From: Clostridiales bacterium
GTDB taxonomy: Bacteria; Bacillota; Clostridia; Oscillospirales; Oscillospiraceae
Assembly (NCBI GenBank): GCA_029265405.1
Contig: JAJUJI010000006.1
Location: 62,001 to 126,000, forward strand
Direction of reading: 5' to 3'
Length of the DNA: 64,000 nt
The notes under the pieces were generated by a model that was not told the DNA's origin, made no database searches, and worked only from the letters and a program-made list of their open reading frames with translations. Both the position numbers and the translations under genes were made by a program. This document shows, piece by piece, positions 36,172 to 45,344 of the stretch; position 1 is the stretch's first letter; the number at the start of each line of letters is the position of its first letter.

Positions 36172-38055
36172 TTACAGCTTCATTGCGGCCTCGAAGGCGC
36201 CCGACACCGCCTTGAACAGCGTGCCTCCGTCTGGTCCGCAATCGCCGACGATATATACTTCCTTCGCCGAACCAGCCAAGGCCTGAACGGCGCTTGCGTC
36301 CGGACGGACGCCCAGGGACAGGACTATTGTGTCGCAGGGGATAAGCCGCCTGACGCCGTCCCTGCCGGAAACCACCGCGCCTTCCGCCGCGGCGTCCTCC
36401 AGCTTTGTCTCGCAAACGAACCTGACGCCCGCCTCCCTCAGCTCACGCCTGAGCCAGGTCATGCTTATCGCGACCCCGTCCGCCCCTATTTTATCCTCGC
36501 TGAGCATATCTATCACGGTCACATCCCGCCCCTTTCGGGCAAAGCTCAGCGCGGCTTCCAGGCCCGTAAAGCCGGCTCCGGCGACAACGACCCTTTTCCC
36601 GACCAGCGAGGGCTCCGTCTCCGCGTCACCTATCCAGACCGCTTTTTCCGGGCGGGTTTCAAGCCTCGGCAGCACCGGCAGGGCTCCTGCGGCTATTATC
36701 ACCGCGTCAGGCTCCAGCCGCGCGACGGCCGCCGCGTCCGCCTCCGTATTCAGTCTAACCTCTATATTTTTATTCTCAAGCGCCGTTCTGACAGACCACT
36801 CGAGATACCTCCGCATATCCTTTTTGAAATCGGCCGCGGAAGCCCTGACTAGGGCGCCGCCCAGTCTGCCGCTCTTTTCCAGCAGCACGACCCTGTGGCC
36901 CCTCCCGGCCGCGGTCCTGGCCGCCTCGAGACCGGCCGGCCCCCCGCCTATGACTACGACCTTTTTCGGCTTCGCCGCCGGCTCCGGGCCGCCGTATTCT
37001 GCTTCCCGCCCGAGCAGCGGATTTACCGCGCAGCGGACGGACTCCCTTCTGGTATGCGTGCGGTCGATGCAGGTGTTGCAGCGCACGCAGGGGCGCGTTT
37101 TTTCAGGCTCTCCCCGCATAAGGTTGGCAACGCAGGCCGTGTCCGCCAGCACCGTGCGTATCATGGCCACCATGTCCGCCCCGCCGGAGGCCACGGCCGC
37201 TTCCGCCGTTTCCAAATCGAAGCCGCCGACCACGGAAACCGGAATCTTCAGTGCCGACTTGAAGGCCCTGGCATATTCCAGGTTCGCTCCCCGAGGCAGA
37301 TACGCTGGAGGGAACATGTAGGGCAGCGTTTCCTCCGCCTCCAAAAGGCCCCGGCTCACGTGCAGCAGGTCTATCTTATCCTGTATCAGCGCGGCAAATT
37401 CCAGCGTTTCCTCCAGCCCCGTAGAGCCGGGAACCATTTCCTCCGCGCTTATGCGGTATTCTATCGCAAGCTCGTCCCCCACCGCGTCCCTTATGGCGTC
37501 GAGAAGCTCGACGGCGAAGCGGCTGCGGTTTATTAGGCTGCCTCCGTATTCGTCCGTCCTGTTGTTCATATAACGCGCAAAAAACATGGCCGGCACGTTT
37601 CCGTGGCCGCCGTGCACCATGACCATGTCAAAGCCCGCGTCCCGCGCCGTCTTTGCCTGGGCCGCGTAACTGTTTATCAGCCCGCGCACCTCGCCGCGGG
37701 AAAGCGAATTGACAAAGCCGCCCCCGCCAAGCATGTATTTCATGGCCGTGTATTCCACGCTGGCAAGCGCCCCCTTGGAGCGTACGGCCTCGACCAGCTC
37801 CGGCAGCTCCTCCGCTTTCATGGGCGAACAAGCCGGCCTGACCATGCCGGCAAAGGGCCCTTCCGTCTCCGGCTCAAGCGAGCTTATGCCCAGCGTAACC
37901 ACGGCCGCTCCCGAGGAGGCAAGCCCCTCGTAATAAAGCTTCAGCGGCTTTTTGCCGTTTTCGCCCCTCCAGGGTATGAAGGGCGCGGCCGGCGCCGCCT
38001 CTATCCTGTTTTTCAATATGAGTTTTCCTATCCTTATCGGTTCCAGTATCCGCAA
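36172..38055 (-). CDS. NADH:flavin oxidoreductase, 2,4-dienoyl-CoA reductase-like
   Basis: A 627-residue Old Yellow Enzyme fusion. It has an FMN TIM barrel (about 1-330), then [20 protein letters not shown] supplying four cysteines for a 4Fe-4S cluster, then FAD/NAD domains ([20 protein letters not shown] and [20 protein letters not shown]). The architecture matches dienoyl-CoA reductase, enoate reductase and bile-acid BaiCD/H enzymes, which reduce activated C=C bonds. No ATG exists at the N-terminus. AAAAGGAGG is 11 bases before TTG 38055, giving [18 protein letters not shown]; an upstream TTG at 38088 is the alternative. It could be co-transcribed with gap. Confidence 0.87.
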   Translation of the reverse strand: MRILEPIRIGKLILKNRIEAAPAAPFIPWRGENGKKPLKLYYEGLASSGAAVVTLGISSLEPETEGPFAGMVRPACSPMKAEELPELVEAVRSKGALASVEYTAMKYMLGGGGFVNSLSRGEVRGLINSYAAQAKTARDAGFDMVMVHGGHGNVPAMFFARYMNNRTDEYGGSLINRSRFAVELLDAIRDAVGDELAIEYRISAEEMVPGSTGLEETLEFAALIQDKIDLLHVSRGLLEAEETLPYMFPPAYLPRGANLEYARAFKSALKIPVSVVGGFDLETAEAAVASGGADMVAMIRTVLADTACVANLMRGEPEKTRPCVRCNTCIDRTHTRRESVRCAVNPLLGREAEYGGPEPAAKPKKVVVIGGGPAGLEAARTAAGRGHRVVLLEKSGRLGGALVRASAADFKKDMRRYLEWSVRTALENKNIEVRLNTEADAAAVARLEPDAVIIAAGALPVLPRLETRPEKAVWIGDAETEPSLVGKRVVVAGAGFTGLEAALSFARKGRDVTVIDMLSEDKIGADGVAISMTWLRRELREAGVRFVCETKLEDAAAEGAVVSGRDGVRRLIPCDTIVLSLGVRPDASAVQALAGSAKEVYIVGDCGPDGGTLFKAVSGAFEAAMKL

Positions 38056-38270
38056 CTGCCCGAAAGCCTCCTTTTGCGCATATGACAAGCGATAACGAAA
38101 ACCGCAGTCATAATAGCATATATGTTTTATTAATTAAAGCGTTTTTTGCCTTCAGCTTGCATTTCGTAGGATTATCTACGTTTTGCTGAGCGACGCATTT
38201 GGCGTTTTATTAAATTTTTTCAGATAGCATTTGTTTATGTTGTATGAAACATTTGAATCATTGGGCAAAG

Positions 38271-38296
38271 AAAAAAGGACCGGCCGGTCCTTTTTT
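38271..38296 (-). terminator. Terminator of the glycyl-radical operon
   Basis: A perfect 26-base palindrome (AAAAAAGGACC-GGCC-GGTCCTTTTTT) just downstream of the activase stop, with T-runs on both strands. It terminates the minus-strand operon. Confidence 0.85.
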
Positions 38297-38308
38297 GCTT
38301 TAAAGCCC

Positions 38309-39214
38309 TTATTTTGATACAACGCACCTCAGCCCGCGCGATTCTATGATTTCCCTGGCTCTTTGCTCCTCCTCGGGCAATAGCTTTCTAAGTCCTTCAA
38401 GCTGATAGCATTTATCTATCATTCGGTACTTGTTTGAGCCGTAGCTGTGGTAGGGAAGTAGGCTGACATGGCCTATCCCGGGGCCCAGAGATTTCACGTA
38501 GTCGGCCAGCGCGCTTAGGTTTTCCTCATCGCTGTTGTATTCCGGTATCAGCGGGACGCGTATAACCGCCGGCACCCCCATTTCAAGCGCAACAGCCAGG
38601 TTTTTGAATATTATGCCGTTGTCCGCTCCCGTATATTCCCTGTGCTTCTCGGGGTCCATATGCTTGATGTCGAAATAGACAAGATCGCTGTGCTCCATTA
38701 TCTTGCGCATGGCCTCCTCCGAACCGTAGCCGCAGGTGTCCGCGCAGGTGTGTATGCCCTCGGCCCTGCAGCGGCGGAATATTTCGGCCACAAAGTCGGG
38801 CTGCATGAGTATTTCGCCGCCGGAGCAGGTGACGCCGCCGCCGGAGGTCTGGTAATAGACCTTGTCGCGCATGACGGTTTTCATTACCTGCTCCACCGTT
38901 TTGACCTCTCCGGACCAGCGGAGCGCGCCGTGGGCGCAGGCCTTTACGCAGTCTCCGCACCTGTCGCAGGCGGCGCGGTCTATATGCACTCCCTCCGCGT
39001 CGAGAGCCGCGGCCTTTTTCGGGCAGGCCGCAACGCAGCTTCCGCAGGCCTTGCAGGAGGTGTATCTGTAGGCGACCTGGGGCCTGGGGTCCTGGGATTC
39101 GGGATTGGAGCACCAGAGGCAGGCCAGAGGGCAGCCCTTGACGAATATCGTCGTGCGCGTGCCCGGCCCGTCGTCCAGGCTGTAGCGCTGAATATTGAAT
39201 ATTGTTCCTTCCAT
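38309..39214 (-). CDS. Glycyl radical enzyme activase (radical SAM)
   Basis: A 301-residue PflA-type activase. FVKGCPLACLWCSNPE (Cys 28, 32, 35) binds the SAM 4Fe-4S cluster, which abstracts hydrogen from the partner's glycine. Two inserted ferredoxin-type clusters (CKACGSCVAACP and CDRCGDCVKACAHG) are typical of activases for non-PFL glycyl radical enzymes. GGGVTCSGGE is the SAM-binding loop. It is the third gene after an alcohol dehydrogenase and the glycyl radical enzyme, with a strong GC hairpin between it and the enzyme gene. Confidence 0.93.
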   Translation of the reverse strand: MEGTIFNIQRYSLDDGPGTRTTIFVKGCPLACLWCSNPESQDPRPQVAYRYTSCKACGSCVAACPKKAAALDAEGVHIDRAACDRCGDCVKACAHGALRWSGEVKTVEQVMKTVMRDKVYYQTSGGGVTCSGGEILMQPDFVAEIFRRCRAEGIHTCADTCGYGSEEAMRKIMEHSDLVYFDIKHMDPEKHREYTGADNGIIFKNLAVALEMGVPAVIRVPLIPEYNSDEENLSALADYVKSLGPGIGHVSLLPYHSYGSNKYRMIDKCYQLEGLRKLLPEEEQRAREIIESRGLRCVVSK

Positions 39215-39238
39215 ACCTTAATCAGCCTTACATTATTT

Positions 39239-39269
39239 CCGCGGGGGCGGGCAAGGCCCGCCCCCGCGG
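39239..39269 (-). promoter_or_regulatory. GC-rich intercistronic hairpin between GRE and activase
   Basis: CCGCGGGGGCGGGC (39239-39252) and GCCCGCCCCCGCGG (39256-39269) form a perfect 14-bp stem with a three-base loop, 22 bases after the glycyl radical enzyme stop. There is no T-run on the minus strand, so it is more likely an mRNA stabiliser or partial attenuator lowering activase output than a full terminator. Confidence 0.65.
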
Positions 39270-39291
39270 TTTACGATTACTATTTTATTCG

Positions 39292-41817
39292 CTAAACTTC
39301 GTCGTGCATGGAGCGCTGCACTATTTCGGCCTGAAGCTCTCTTGGCAGGTCTATGAAGTAGGCGCTGTAGCCGCCGACGCGGACCAGCAGGTTTTTATGC
39401 TTTTCGGGATGCTTCTGCGCGTCGAGCAGCTCGGCGCGGCTGTGGATGTTGAACTGCACGTGCCAGCCGTTGCGCAGCATGAAGGCCTTGATCAGGGAGG
39501 CAAGGTTGTCAAGCTTTTCCGGCGTGTTCAGCACGGACTTCGAAAACTTCATGTTGAGCGCGTAGCCTACAAATTCCCTGGCGTAGTCTCCCCTTGTGGC
39601 GGAGTTGATTAGGGCTGTGGGCCCGTTGACGTCCATGCCCGGCATAGCCGAGCAGGCCGCGTCGCAGGTGGGCGTGCCGGCCTTGCGCCCGTTGGGCAGC
39701 GCCCCTATGGCCCTGCCTATGCCCACATGCCCGGCGGCGGCGCCTATGAACAGCATGGGCTTTTTCCCTGTTATGGGGTCGATGCGCGAGGTCATGATTT
39801 CGGGCACCCTGGTGGACAGCTCGTCGTAGATTTCATCGACATAGTCGTCGTCGTTGCCGTATTTGGGGGCGCTCAGGCAAAGCTCGCGCAAGTCCTCGCG
39901 GCCTTCCCAGTTGTTGGCGCAGGCGTCCATCAGCTCGGCCATGGTGCACTTTTTATCGTCGAACACCAGCTTCTTGATGGCGGCTATCGTGTCGGCAAGG
40001 TCCACCATGCCCCGGCTGCCCAGCCAGGAGGTGCGGCCCTCGGGATACTTGGCTCCGCCCTCCTTGGGCGTCAGCCCTGCCTTTATCGCGGTATCAAACT
40101 GCATGGCCACGCGCAGTCCGCTCATGGGCCCGTCGGTTATCTCGGTGGCGAGAGATATGGTCTTGAACATCATGAGCTTGGGCACGAAGTAGTCAAGCTG
40201 CTTGTAGTAGGCTTCCAGTATCTGGTCTATGGAGGTAAAGGTTCTCACGTCGCCCGTATGCGGGCCGAGCTGCTTCTTTGTGCGCGGGTCGAAGCCGTCG
40301 TTGAGGGCCAGCTCCAGGACCTTGAGCTGGCTAATATTGTGGCCGCCGCCCAGATGCTCCATGCAGGAAAGATGGTAGCCGAGGCAGCCGGAGGCGCACC
40401 AGTCGCAGGCGTCGTAGAGGGGGACGCCGCGCTCCAGATAGCGCTCCGTGCCCAGCCTGTCGTTCAGGAAGGCGGGGTTCCCTCCTCCAAACTCCACGTT
40501 GCATTCCAGGGCGTGAATGATGAAGTCATGGGGAGTCTTTTCACTCCAGCGTATGTAGATGGCGGGCTCCGAGAGCTTCATCTGGGCCATGGCCTCAAGT
40601 ATGAGCCAGGAGACCTCGTTCGTCAGCTCGACGCCGTTTTCGTCTACTCCGCAGAGGGTTATGTTCGGCAGCAGGGAGCCGGGCGCAGCTCTCTGCTCGC
40701 GCGGAATGGTGACAAGGTTCTCGCACTCGCGTATCTTGAGCCACAGCGCCCCCAAAAGCTCGGCGGCCTCCTGAGCGGTCACCTTTCCGGCCTTTTTGTC
40801 GGCTATATAATAAGGGTAGAGTATCTGGTCCAGGCGGCCTATCGGAACCTCCGGCCGGTCGGAGGATTCCTTCCAGCATACGAGGTGGTACAGGCGCACC
40901 GCCTGTACGGCCTCAAAGAAATCGCGGGGCGGCTCGGCGGGGCAGCGCTCGCAGGCGGCGGCTATCCTGAGCAGCTCGGCCTTTCGCACGGGGTCCGCGC
41001 AGTGCTCAGCCTGGCTGCGGGCAAGGTCGGCGTACCTTTTGGCGTAACGGATGAAGGCCTCGCAGGATATGATGCAGGCTTTCAGAAGCCAGAATTTGCG
41101 GATAAACTGGGCGCTGCCGTGGGAGTTTTCATTGTCGCCCTCGGCTATCATGCGCTCGCGCTCCTTCCGGCAAAGGTCGATGACGTAGTTGAGGCCGTAT
41201 TTAATGCACTTGTCGCTGACCTGCGCCACTCCGCCGCCGTAGGCAGAATAATTCTGGAACAGGCCGCGGTCCATCTTGTAGCGGACGCCGCGCCCCTCGA
41301 ACACCATGCCCCTGTCAAAAAGCAGGTCGAAGGTGTCCTCCCCCATTTCAAAGGCAACGGATGCGTTGACGGTGCTGACCTTGGGCATGTTCTCTATCCA
41401 ATAGAGAGCGTCCTGCCTCAAAGCCTCCAGGTCGGCGGGGTCTATCTTAGTGGAGGAGATGTCGCTGGTCTTGCGGTCGAACCTGCCGGATTCCACCATT
41501 TGAAGTATCTCGTGCGGCTTCATTGCGCATAGCGTGCCGTTGCCGCGCACAAACTTGGTCAGGGAGCCGGCCAGCAGCTCTCCGTCCCTCAGTATTATCG
41601 GGCATTCGTCCAGCCTCTTTTCAAGCGCCTTGGCCCAGCGTATATCCACCGGAAGACCTTCCGTTTCCTTCCAGGACTGGGTAAAGAGCAGCGTGTCGTC
41701 CACGTAGACCTGCGGCTCGGCGTCCTCCCACTCCTTCTTAAGCCTCTGCAGGCGAGGCGTCAAAACCTTGACTGACTTGATTTCTTCGCGGTTTACCGGT
41801 TCGGGAATGTATGACAT
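39292..41817 (-). CDS. Glycyl radical enzyme of unknown substrate
   Basis: An 841-residue PFL-like enzyme. The C-terminal glycyl loop RVGGYSAYF (radical Gly about 816) is intact. The thiyl cysteine region reads DWCASGCLGYHL (Cys 478): the Glu two residues after the cysteine in dehydratases and lyases of this family (GCVE) is Gly 480 here, so diol dehydratase, choline lyase, hydroxyproline dehydratase or isethionate lyase cannot be assigned safely. SEPAIYIRWSEKTP and LNISQ-like HNISQLKVLELALNDG are family features. No microcompartment shell genes are nearby. The ATG is preceded by AAAGGAAA. It lies in an operon with an iron alcohol dehydrogenase and the activase. Confidence 0.88.
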   Translation of the reverse strand: MSYIPEPVNREEIKSVKVLTPRLQRLKKEWEDAEPQVYVDDTLLFTQSWKETEGLPVDIRWAKALEKRLDECPIILRDGELLAGSLTKFVRGNGTLCAMKPHEILQMVESGRFDRKTSDISSTKIDPADLEALRQDALYWIENMPKVSTVNASVAFEMGEDTFDLLFDRGMVFEGRGVRYKMDRGLFQNYSAYGGGVAQVSDKCIKYGLNYVIDLCRKERERMIAEGDNENSHGSAQFIRKFWLLKACIISCEAFIRYAKRYADLARSQAEHCADPVRKAELLRIAAACERCPAEPPRDFFEAVQAVRLYHLVCWKESSDRPEVPIGRLDQILYPYYIADKKAGKVTAQEAAELLGALWLKIRECENLVTIPREQRAAPGSLLPNITLCGVDENGVELTNEVSWLILEAMAQMKLSEPAIYIRWSEKTPHDFIIHALECNVEFGGGNPAFLNDRLGTERYLERGVPLYDACDWCASGCLGYHLSCMEHLGGGHNISQLKVLELALNDGFDPRTKKQLGPHTGDVRTFTSIDQILEAYYKQLDYFVPKLMMFKTISLATEITDGPMSGLRVAMQFDTAIKAGLTPKEGGAKYPEGRTSWLGSRGMVDLADTIAAIKKLVFDDKKCTMAELMDACANNWEGREDLRELCLSAPKYGNDDDYVDEIYDELSTRVPEIMTSRIDPITGKKPMLFIGAAAGHVGIGRAIGALPNGRKAGTPTCDAACSAMPGMDVNGPTALINSATRGDYAREFVGYALNMKFSKSVLNTPEKLDNLASLIKAFMLRNGWHVQFNIHSRAELLDAQKHPEKHKNLLVRVGGYSAYFIDLPRELQAEIVQRSMHDEV

Positions 41818-41903
41818 CGCAAATTTTCCTTTCTTTCTGGCGGGAGTTCGGAAAGGGACTTTTCCCTTTCCCGTCTTGCTTCATAAGCGGCGCGGGGCCG
41901 CTT

Positions 41904-43097
41904 TTATATGTTTTCCTCGTAAGCGCGGGCCACTATGCCGGCGACAAGCTCCCTGGTCACCGGAAGCGGGGGAGGCGCGACTCCTCCGAAGGCCTTAATC
42001 TCCATTTCCACCTGCATGACGACCTCGTCCGGCACGGCGGCCAGGAGCTCCTCCTTGTTCAGCCCCAGAGCCTTCAAGCCGGGCAGGCCCGTTTCCTTCA
42101 AAAGCCTGCCGGCGGCGGCGAAGGCCGCCCTGCCCACCTCCTCGGCGGAAGCTCCTTCCGGGACGGCGGCGCCCAAGCACTGCGCTATGTACCTGACCTC
42201 CTCGGTCTTATACGGAGCAATCAGCTCCAGCACCTGCGGCAGCGTCGCCGCGCAGCCGTTGCCGTGCGGCACATGGAATTTAGCACCGAGCGAGCGGCCT
42301 ATATCATGGCAAAGGTGGCAGAAGGCGCCCGACATGGCCATGCCTCCCAGCACGGCAGCCTTGGCCATGCCTTCCCTTGCCTCACGGTCATTTTTTCCGT
42401 TATCGCAGGCCCTGACAAGGTACTTTCCCGCCAGCCTTATTCCTTCCCGTCCAAGCACCGAGCTTATGCTGTTGGCCATGGCCGAGGTGTAGGATTCGAC
42501 GCAGTGGCAGAGCGCGTCCAGCCCTGTGGAGGCCGTCACCGCTCTGGGCAGCTCCATCATCAGCTCGGGATCCACGATGCCCAGATTTACCGAGCAGCCG
42601 ACGCCGGAAATATTGGTCTTTATATTGCGCTCGGTGTCGGTTATCACGCCGCCGGGAGTGCATTCGCTGCCCGTGCCCGCCGTGGTTGGGAGCAGTATCA
42701 GGGGCACGCTGGGCCTGGTGACGACGCCGACCCTGCCGAAATACTGGCGCAGCGGAGGCGGATTAGTCTGGAGCAGCTTGGCGGCCTTGGCCGTGTCCAG
42801 CGAGCTGCCACCGCCGACTCCCACGACCCCGTCCACGCCCTCGCGGACGCCCAGCGCCCCCGCCTCCTCAGCCGACCAGATGGGCGGATCGGCCTGAACG
42901 TTGTCGTAGCATACGGTTTCTATGCCTGCTTTATTAATAATATCGATAATTCTGTCCGCTATTCCGGCCGCCTTGATTCCCCTGTCATATACGACGAGGA
43001 CCTTTTTGCAGCCGAAGCCCTTCAGCCTCTCGCCCACCGTACCGGCGGTTCCGAAGCCGAAAAGAATGGGATTTGGACTGTTGAATATGCTCTCCAC
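41904..43097 (-). CDS. Iron-containing alcohol dehydrogenase
   Basis: A 397-residue group III dehydrogenase. GVGGGSSLDTAKAAKLL is the NAD-binding loop, LPTTAGTGSECTPGGVIT the active-site segment, and the metal ligands lie in TASTGLDALCHCVESY and the HDIGRSLGAKFHVPHGNG histidines. It reduces an aldehyde or oxidises an alcohol with NAD(P)H. It lies 86 bases upstream of the glycyl radical enzyme, so it probably makes its substrate or removes its product. A similar Fe-ADH/GRE/activase set handles sulfoacetaldehyde and isethionate in other anaerobes, but the GRE active site here differs. Confidence 0.9.
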   Translation of the reverse strand: MESIFNSPNPILFGFGTAGTVGERLKGFGCKKVLVVYDRGIKAAGIADRIIDIINKAGIETVCYDNVQADPPIWSAEEAGALGVREGVDGVVGVGGGSSLDTAKAAKLLQTNPPPLRQYFGRVGVVTRPSVPLILLPTTAGTGSECTPGGVITDTERNIKTNISGVGCSVNLGIVDPELMMELPRAVTASTGLDALCHCVESYTSAMANSISSVLGREGIRLAGKYLVRACDNGKNDREAREGMAKAAVLGGMAMSGAFCHLCHDIGRSLGAKFHVPHGNGCAATLPQVLELIAPYKTEEVRYIAQCLGAAVPEGASAEEVGRAAFAAAGRLLKETGLPGLKALGLNKEELLAAVPDEVVMQVEMEIKAFGGVAPPPLPVTRELVAGIVARAYEENI

Positions 43098-43186
43098 TGT
43101 TCGTACCTCAAAAGCCTTCCATACTATATATTATTGCATATACATATTATAATAATTTATCAGTAAAGTAAAGTCCATAGTGATGT

Positions 43187-44011
43187 TTATAGTTTTTTTT
43201 CCCTCCGCCGCGGCTGGAGCAAATGAGTATTCACATATGCCCCAAGCAGGATTATATACATGCAGTAAAACATCCACATCATGGCTATAACGATAGTCGT
43301 AAGGCTCCCGTAGGTGCCGTAGGAGCCGAAGCTCCTGAAATAGACGGAAAATATCCACGACAGCAGCATCCACAGCAGCGCGGCGGCCAAAGCCCCGGGA
43401 AACTGGCCGGCCAGCCTTACCTTTTTGGAAGGCATCCATTTGTACATCAGCATGAATATAAGAGTCAACAACAATACGACGACAACGAAGCGCAAATTGA
43501 GGAAAAAATCGAACAGGGCGCTCATCTCCGGACGCCAGGCCGTCAGCATAGCCGCCAGCCTTCTCTCAAAAACGATGAGGGCCAGCGAAACAACCGTAAT
43601 CAGCAGCAGCATCAGTATGGACAAGCCCGAGCGGGCACGCACCCTAAGGTAATTTTTCGGCATTTGGGCGTCATATATTGCGTTCAGCCCCCGCATGAGC
43701 CCCAGAAAGGCCTTGCTGGCCGACCATAGGGTCAGCAGGGCCGACAGGGACAGCGCGGCTATCGAGCTGCCGTACACGTCCCGCACTATTCTCGCGATGA
43801 GCTGGTGCATGGATTCAGGTATGACTGCGGAAAGGTATTCCAGGACCATCCTCTCCGTCAGCGGTGTATATGGCAGTATGGAGCAGGCCAGCGCGGTAAC
43901 CGGTACAAGCGACAGAAACATGAAAAACGCTCCCGAAGCCGCGTATACCCCCAGCTGGTGCGCGCCTATATCGTCTATGATCCGTATGGCGTTTCTGAAA
44001 AGCTTTTTCAC
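43187..44011 (-). CDS. YihY/BrkB family inner membrane protein
   Basis: A 274-residue protein with six hydrophobic segments. ASGAFFMFLSLVPVTALACS near the N-terminus, WSASKAFLGLMRGLNAIYDA and FPGALAAALLWMLLSWIFSVYF are family signatures. It was once called ribonuclease BN, a label now rejected; the function is unknown. Its ATG overlaps the stop of the small membrane protein gene (ATGA), so the two are coupled. Confidence 0.85.
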   Translation of the reverse strand: MKKLFRNAIRIIDDIGAHQLGVYAASGAFFMFLSLVPVTALACSILPYTPLTERMVLEYLSAVIPESMHQLIARIVRDVYGSSIAALSLSALLTLWSASKAFLGLMRGLNAIYDAQMPKNYLRVRARSGLSILMLLLITVVSLALIVFERRLAAMLTAWRPEMSALFDFFLNLRFVVVVLLLTLIFMLMYKWMPSKKVRLAGQFPGALAAALLWMLLSWIFSVYFRSFGSYGTYGSLTTIVIAMMWMFYCMYIILLGAYVNTHLLQPRRREKKL

Positions 44012-44289
44012 ACGCTTGAGCCGCCGACCTCCGCTCCGGCGCCTCCATTATCTTCCGCCGGCTCCTTCGCGGCCGGCTGCTCAGGCTCCGGCTTCCCGTC
44101 TGGCTCCTCCACAGGCACAATGACGCGGTCCTCGGTGCGCATGCCGGGAAATTCCTCCGCGCCCGCGTCATATCCGCCGTTTTTAATCGGTCCGTTTCTT
44201 TTTGCCAATGCCAGCAGGCCTGCCGCTGCCGCTGTCAGGCCCAGTCCCAAGCCTATATAAAGCAGGTATTGTCTTTTCATCCTTGTCAT
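44008..44289 (-). CDS. Small single-pass membrane protein
   Basis: A 93-residue protein with one N-terminal transmembrane segment (about residues 8-26) and a Pro/Glu/Ala-rich, apparently disordered remainder. I do not recognise a family. A four-base overlap with the YihY-family gene suggests coupled expression. Confidence 0.6.
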   Translation of the reverse strand: MTRMKRQYLLYIGLGLGLTAAAAGLLALAKRNGPIKNGGYDAGAEEFPGMRTEDRVIVPVEEPDGKPEPEQPAAKEPAEDNGGAGAEVGGSSV

Positions 44290-44457
44290 CCGTTTCTCCG
44301 GCGGCTAAGATTTACGGTGTGCTTTCCGCAGACCGCCGCCGGTCGGCCCGCAGCCTGCTAGCCCCGCCGCATGACTATATAATAATGGCGCAAGGAGCAA
44401 AAATAAAGTACCCCTGACTGTCCGGCGTCTAAAAACCTGACTGCGCCAAAATTAATA

Positions 44458-44487
44458 TTGACAATAATGACTCGAATATGCTACTAT
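44458..44487 (+). promoter_or_regulatory. Candidate promoter of the tRNA cluster
   Basis: TTGACA at 44458-44463, then TACTAT at 44482-44487 with an 18-base spacer (a better TATACT at 44485-44490 would need 21). It is about 50 bases before the first tRNA. Confidence 0.4.
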
Positions 44488-44539
44488 ACTTGGGCGCGGC
44501 GAGATGGAGGCGCTGTTTCCCGCCGTGCAAAATTAATAT

Positions 44540-44613
44540 GCGGGCGTAGTTCAATGGCAGAACACCAGCCTTCCAAGCTGGATACGTGGGTTCGATTCCC
44601 ATCGCCCGCTCCA
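44540..44613 (+). tRNA. tRNA-Gly (anticodon TCC)
   Basis: A 74-base cloverleaf including CCA. Acceptor GCGGGCG/CGCCCGC, anticodon stem CCAGC/GCTGG with loop CTTCCAA, and T-arm GTGGGTTCGATTCCCAT. It is the first of five tandem tRNA genes. Confidence 0.97.
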
Positions 44614-44714
44614 GCGTTTCTCCGCCGGCGTTTCATCGGCCGGGCGGAAAACGCCGCAAACGGCGGCTTTTTAGTTTTTTATGCGCTTATTTCTCGTTCT
44701 CTGATTGCGGATAT

Positions 44715-44791
44715 GCGCCAGTAGCTCAGCAGGATAGAGCAACTGCCTTCTAAGCAGTAGGCCAGGGGTTCGAGTCCCTTCTGGCGTGCCA
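44715..44791 (+). tRNA. tRNA-Arg (anticodon TCT)
   Basis: A 77-base cloverleaf with encoded CCA. Acceptor GCGCCAG pairs with CTGGCGT, anticodon stem ACTGC/GCAGT with loop CTTCTAA, and T-arm AGGGGTTCGAGTCCCTT. Confidence 0.97.
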
Positions 44792-44833
44792 CAGACTGCT
44801 GAAAGCTCGTTAGGCCAAAGGCGGTCTGAATAT

Positions 44834-44911
44834 GGTGGATGTAGCTCAGGTGGTTAGAGCGCCAGGTTGTGGCCCTGGAGGCCGACGGTTCGAGTCCGTT
44901 CATCCACCCCA
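44834..44911 (+). tRNA. tRNA-His (anticodon GTG)
   Basis: The cloverleaf has the histidine-specific extra 5' G (G-1 pairing with C73): GGTGGATG against CATCCACC, anticodon stem CCAGG/CCTGG with loop TTGTGGC, and encoded CCA. Confidence 0.97.
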
Positions 44912-44942
44912 TCTTTTTTTAATCGGGATCGGCTGAAAACGA

Positions 44943-45017
44943 TGGGATGTAGCCAAGTGGTAAGGCACCAGACTTTGACTCTGGCATTCGCAGGTTCGAA
45001 TCCCGCCATCCCAGCCA
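44943..45017 (+). tRNA. tRNA-Gln (anticodon TTG)
   Basis: A 75-base cloverleaf. Acceptor TGGGATG/CATCCCA with the unusual U1-A72 pair typical of glutamine tRNA, anticodon stem CCAGA/TCTGG with loop CTTTGAC, and encoded CCA. Confidence 0.97.
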
Positions 45018-45037
45018 TTATTTCAATTCATTAATGA

Positions 45038-45113
45038 GACCTAGTAGCTCAGGCGGCAGAGCACCTGCCTTTTAAGCAGGGTGTCGGGGGTTCGAGTCCC
45101 CCCTGGGTCACCA
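45038..45113 (+). tRNA. tRNA-Lys (anticodon TTT)
   Basis: A 76-base cloverleaf. Acceptor GACCTAG/CTGGGTC, anticodon stem CCTGC/GCAGG with loop CTTTTAA, T-arm CGGGGGTTCGAGTCCCCCC, and encoded CCA. It is the last tRNA of the cluster. Confidence 0.97.
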
Positions 45114-45124
45114 AGGAAGACTGG

Positions 45125-45163
45125 CGGCAAAACGGCTATTCAAGCCGTTTTGCCGTATTTTTG
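45125..45163 (+). terminator. Terminator of the tRNA cluster
   Basis: CGGCAAAACGGCT (45125-45137) pairs with AGCCGTTTTGCCG (45143-45155), followed by TATTTTTG. It is 12 bases beyond the lysine tRNA. The gap 45164-45344 shows nothing further. Confidence 0.9.
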
Positions 45164-45344
45164 TTGTCCTGCCGGCGCATTGCGGCAATTCCTGAATCGC
45201 CCTATTTTACGGGTCTGAAATATACTTGTCTCAGTCCCATGTTATACGCTTGTTCTGTTTAGGGCTAGCCTGAAAACCGGAAAACCTGCGCAAGGCGGAG
45301 AGCCGGGCAAATATTGCCGACGTTTTATCGGAGTTTTGCCCGAG

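Noticed and set aside
36131-36415. Extended GAPDH reading frame
   Set aside because: The universal start [15 protein letters not shown] is at 36130 with a ribosome site; the extension overlaps the oxidoreductase gene and is Gly/Arg-rich shadow sequence.
38309-43097. Assigning the Fe-ADH/GRE/activase operon as sulfoacetaldehyde reductase plus isethionate sulfolyase
   Set aside because: The gene order fits, but the GRE lacks the Glu two residues after the catalytic Cys that isethionate and hydroxypropanesulfonate lyases need, and no taurine or sulfonate transport genes are nearby.
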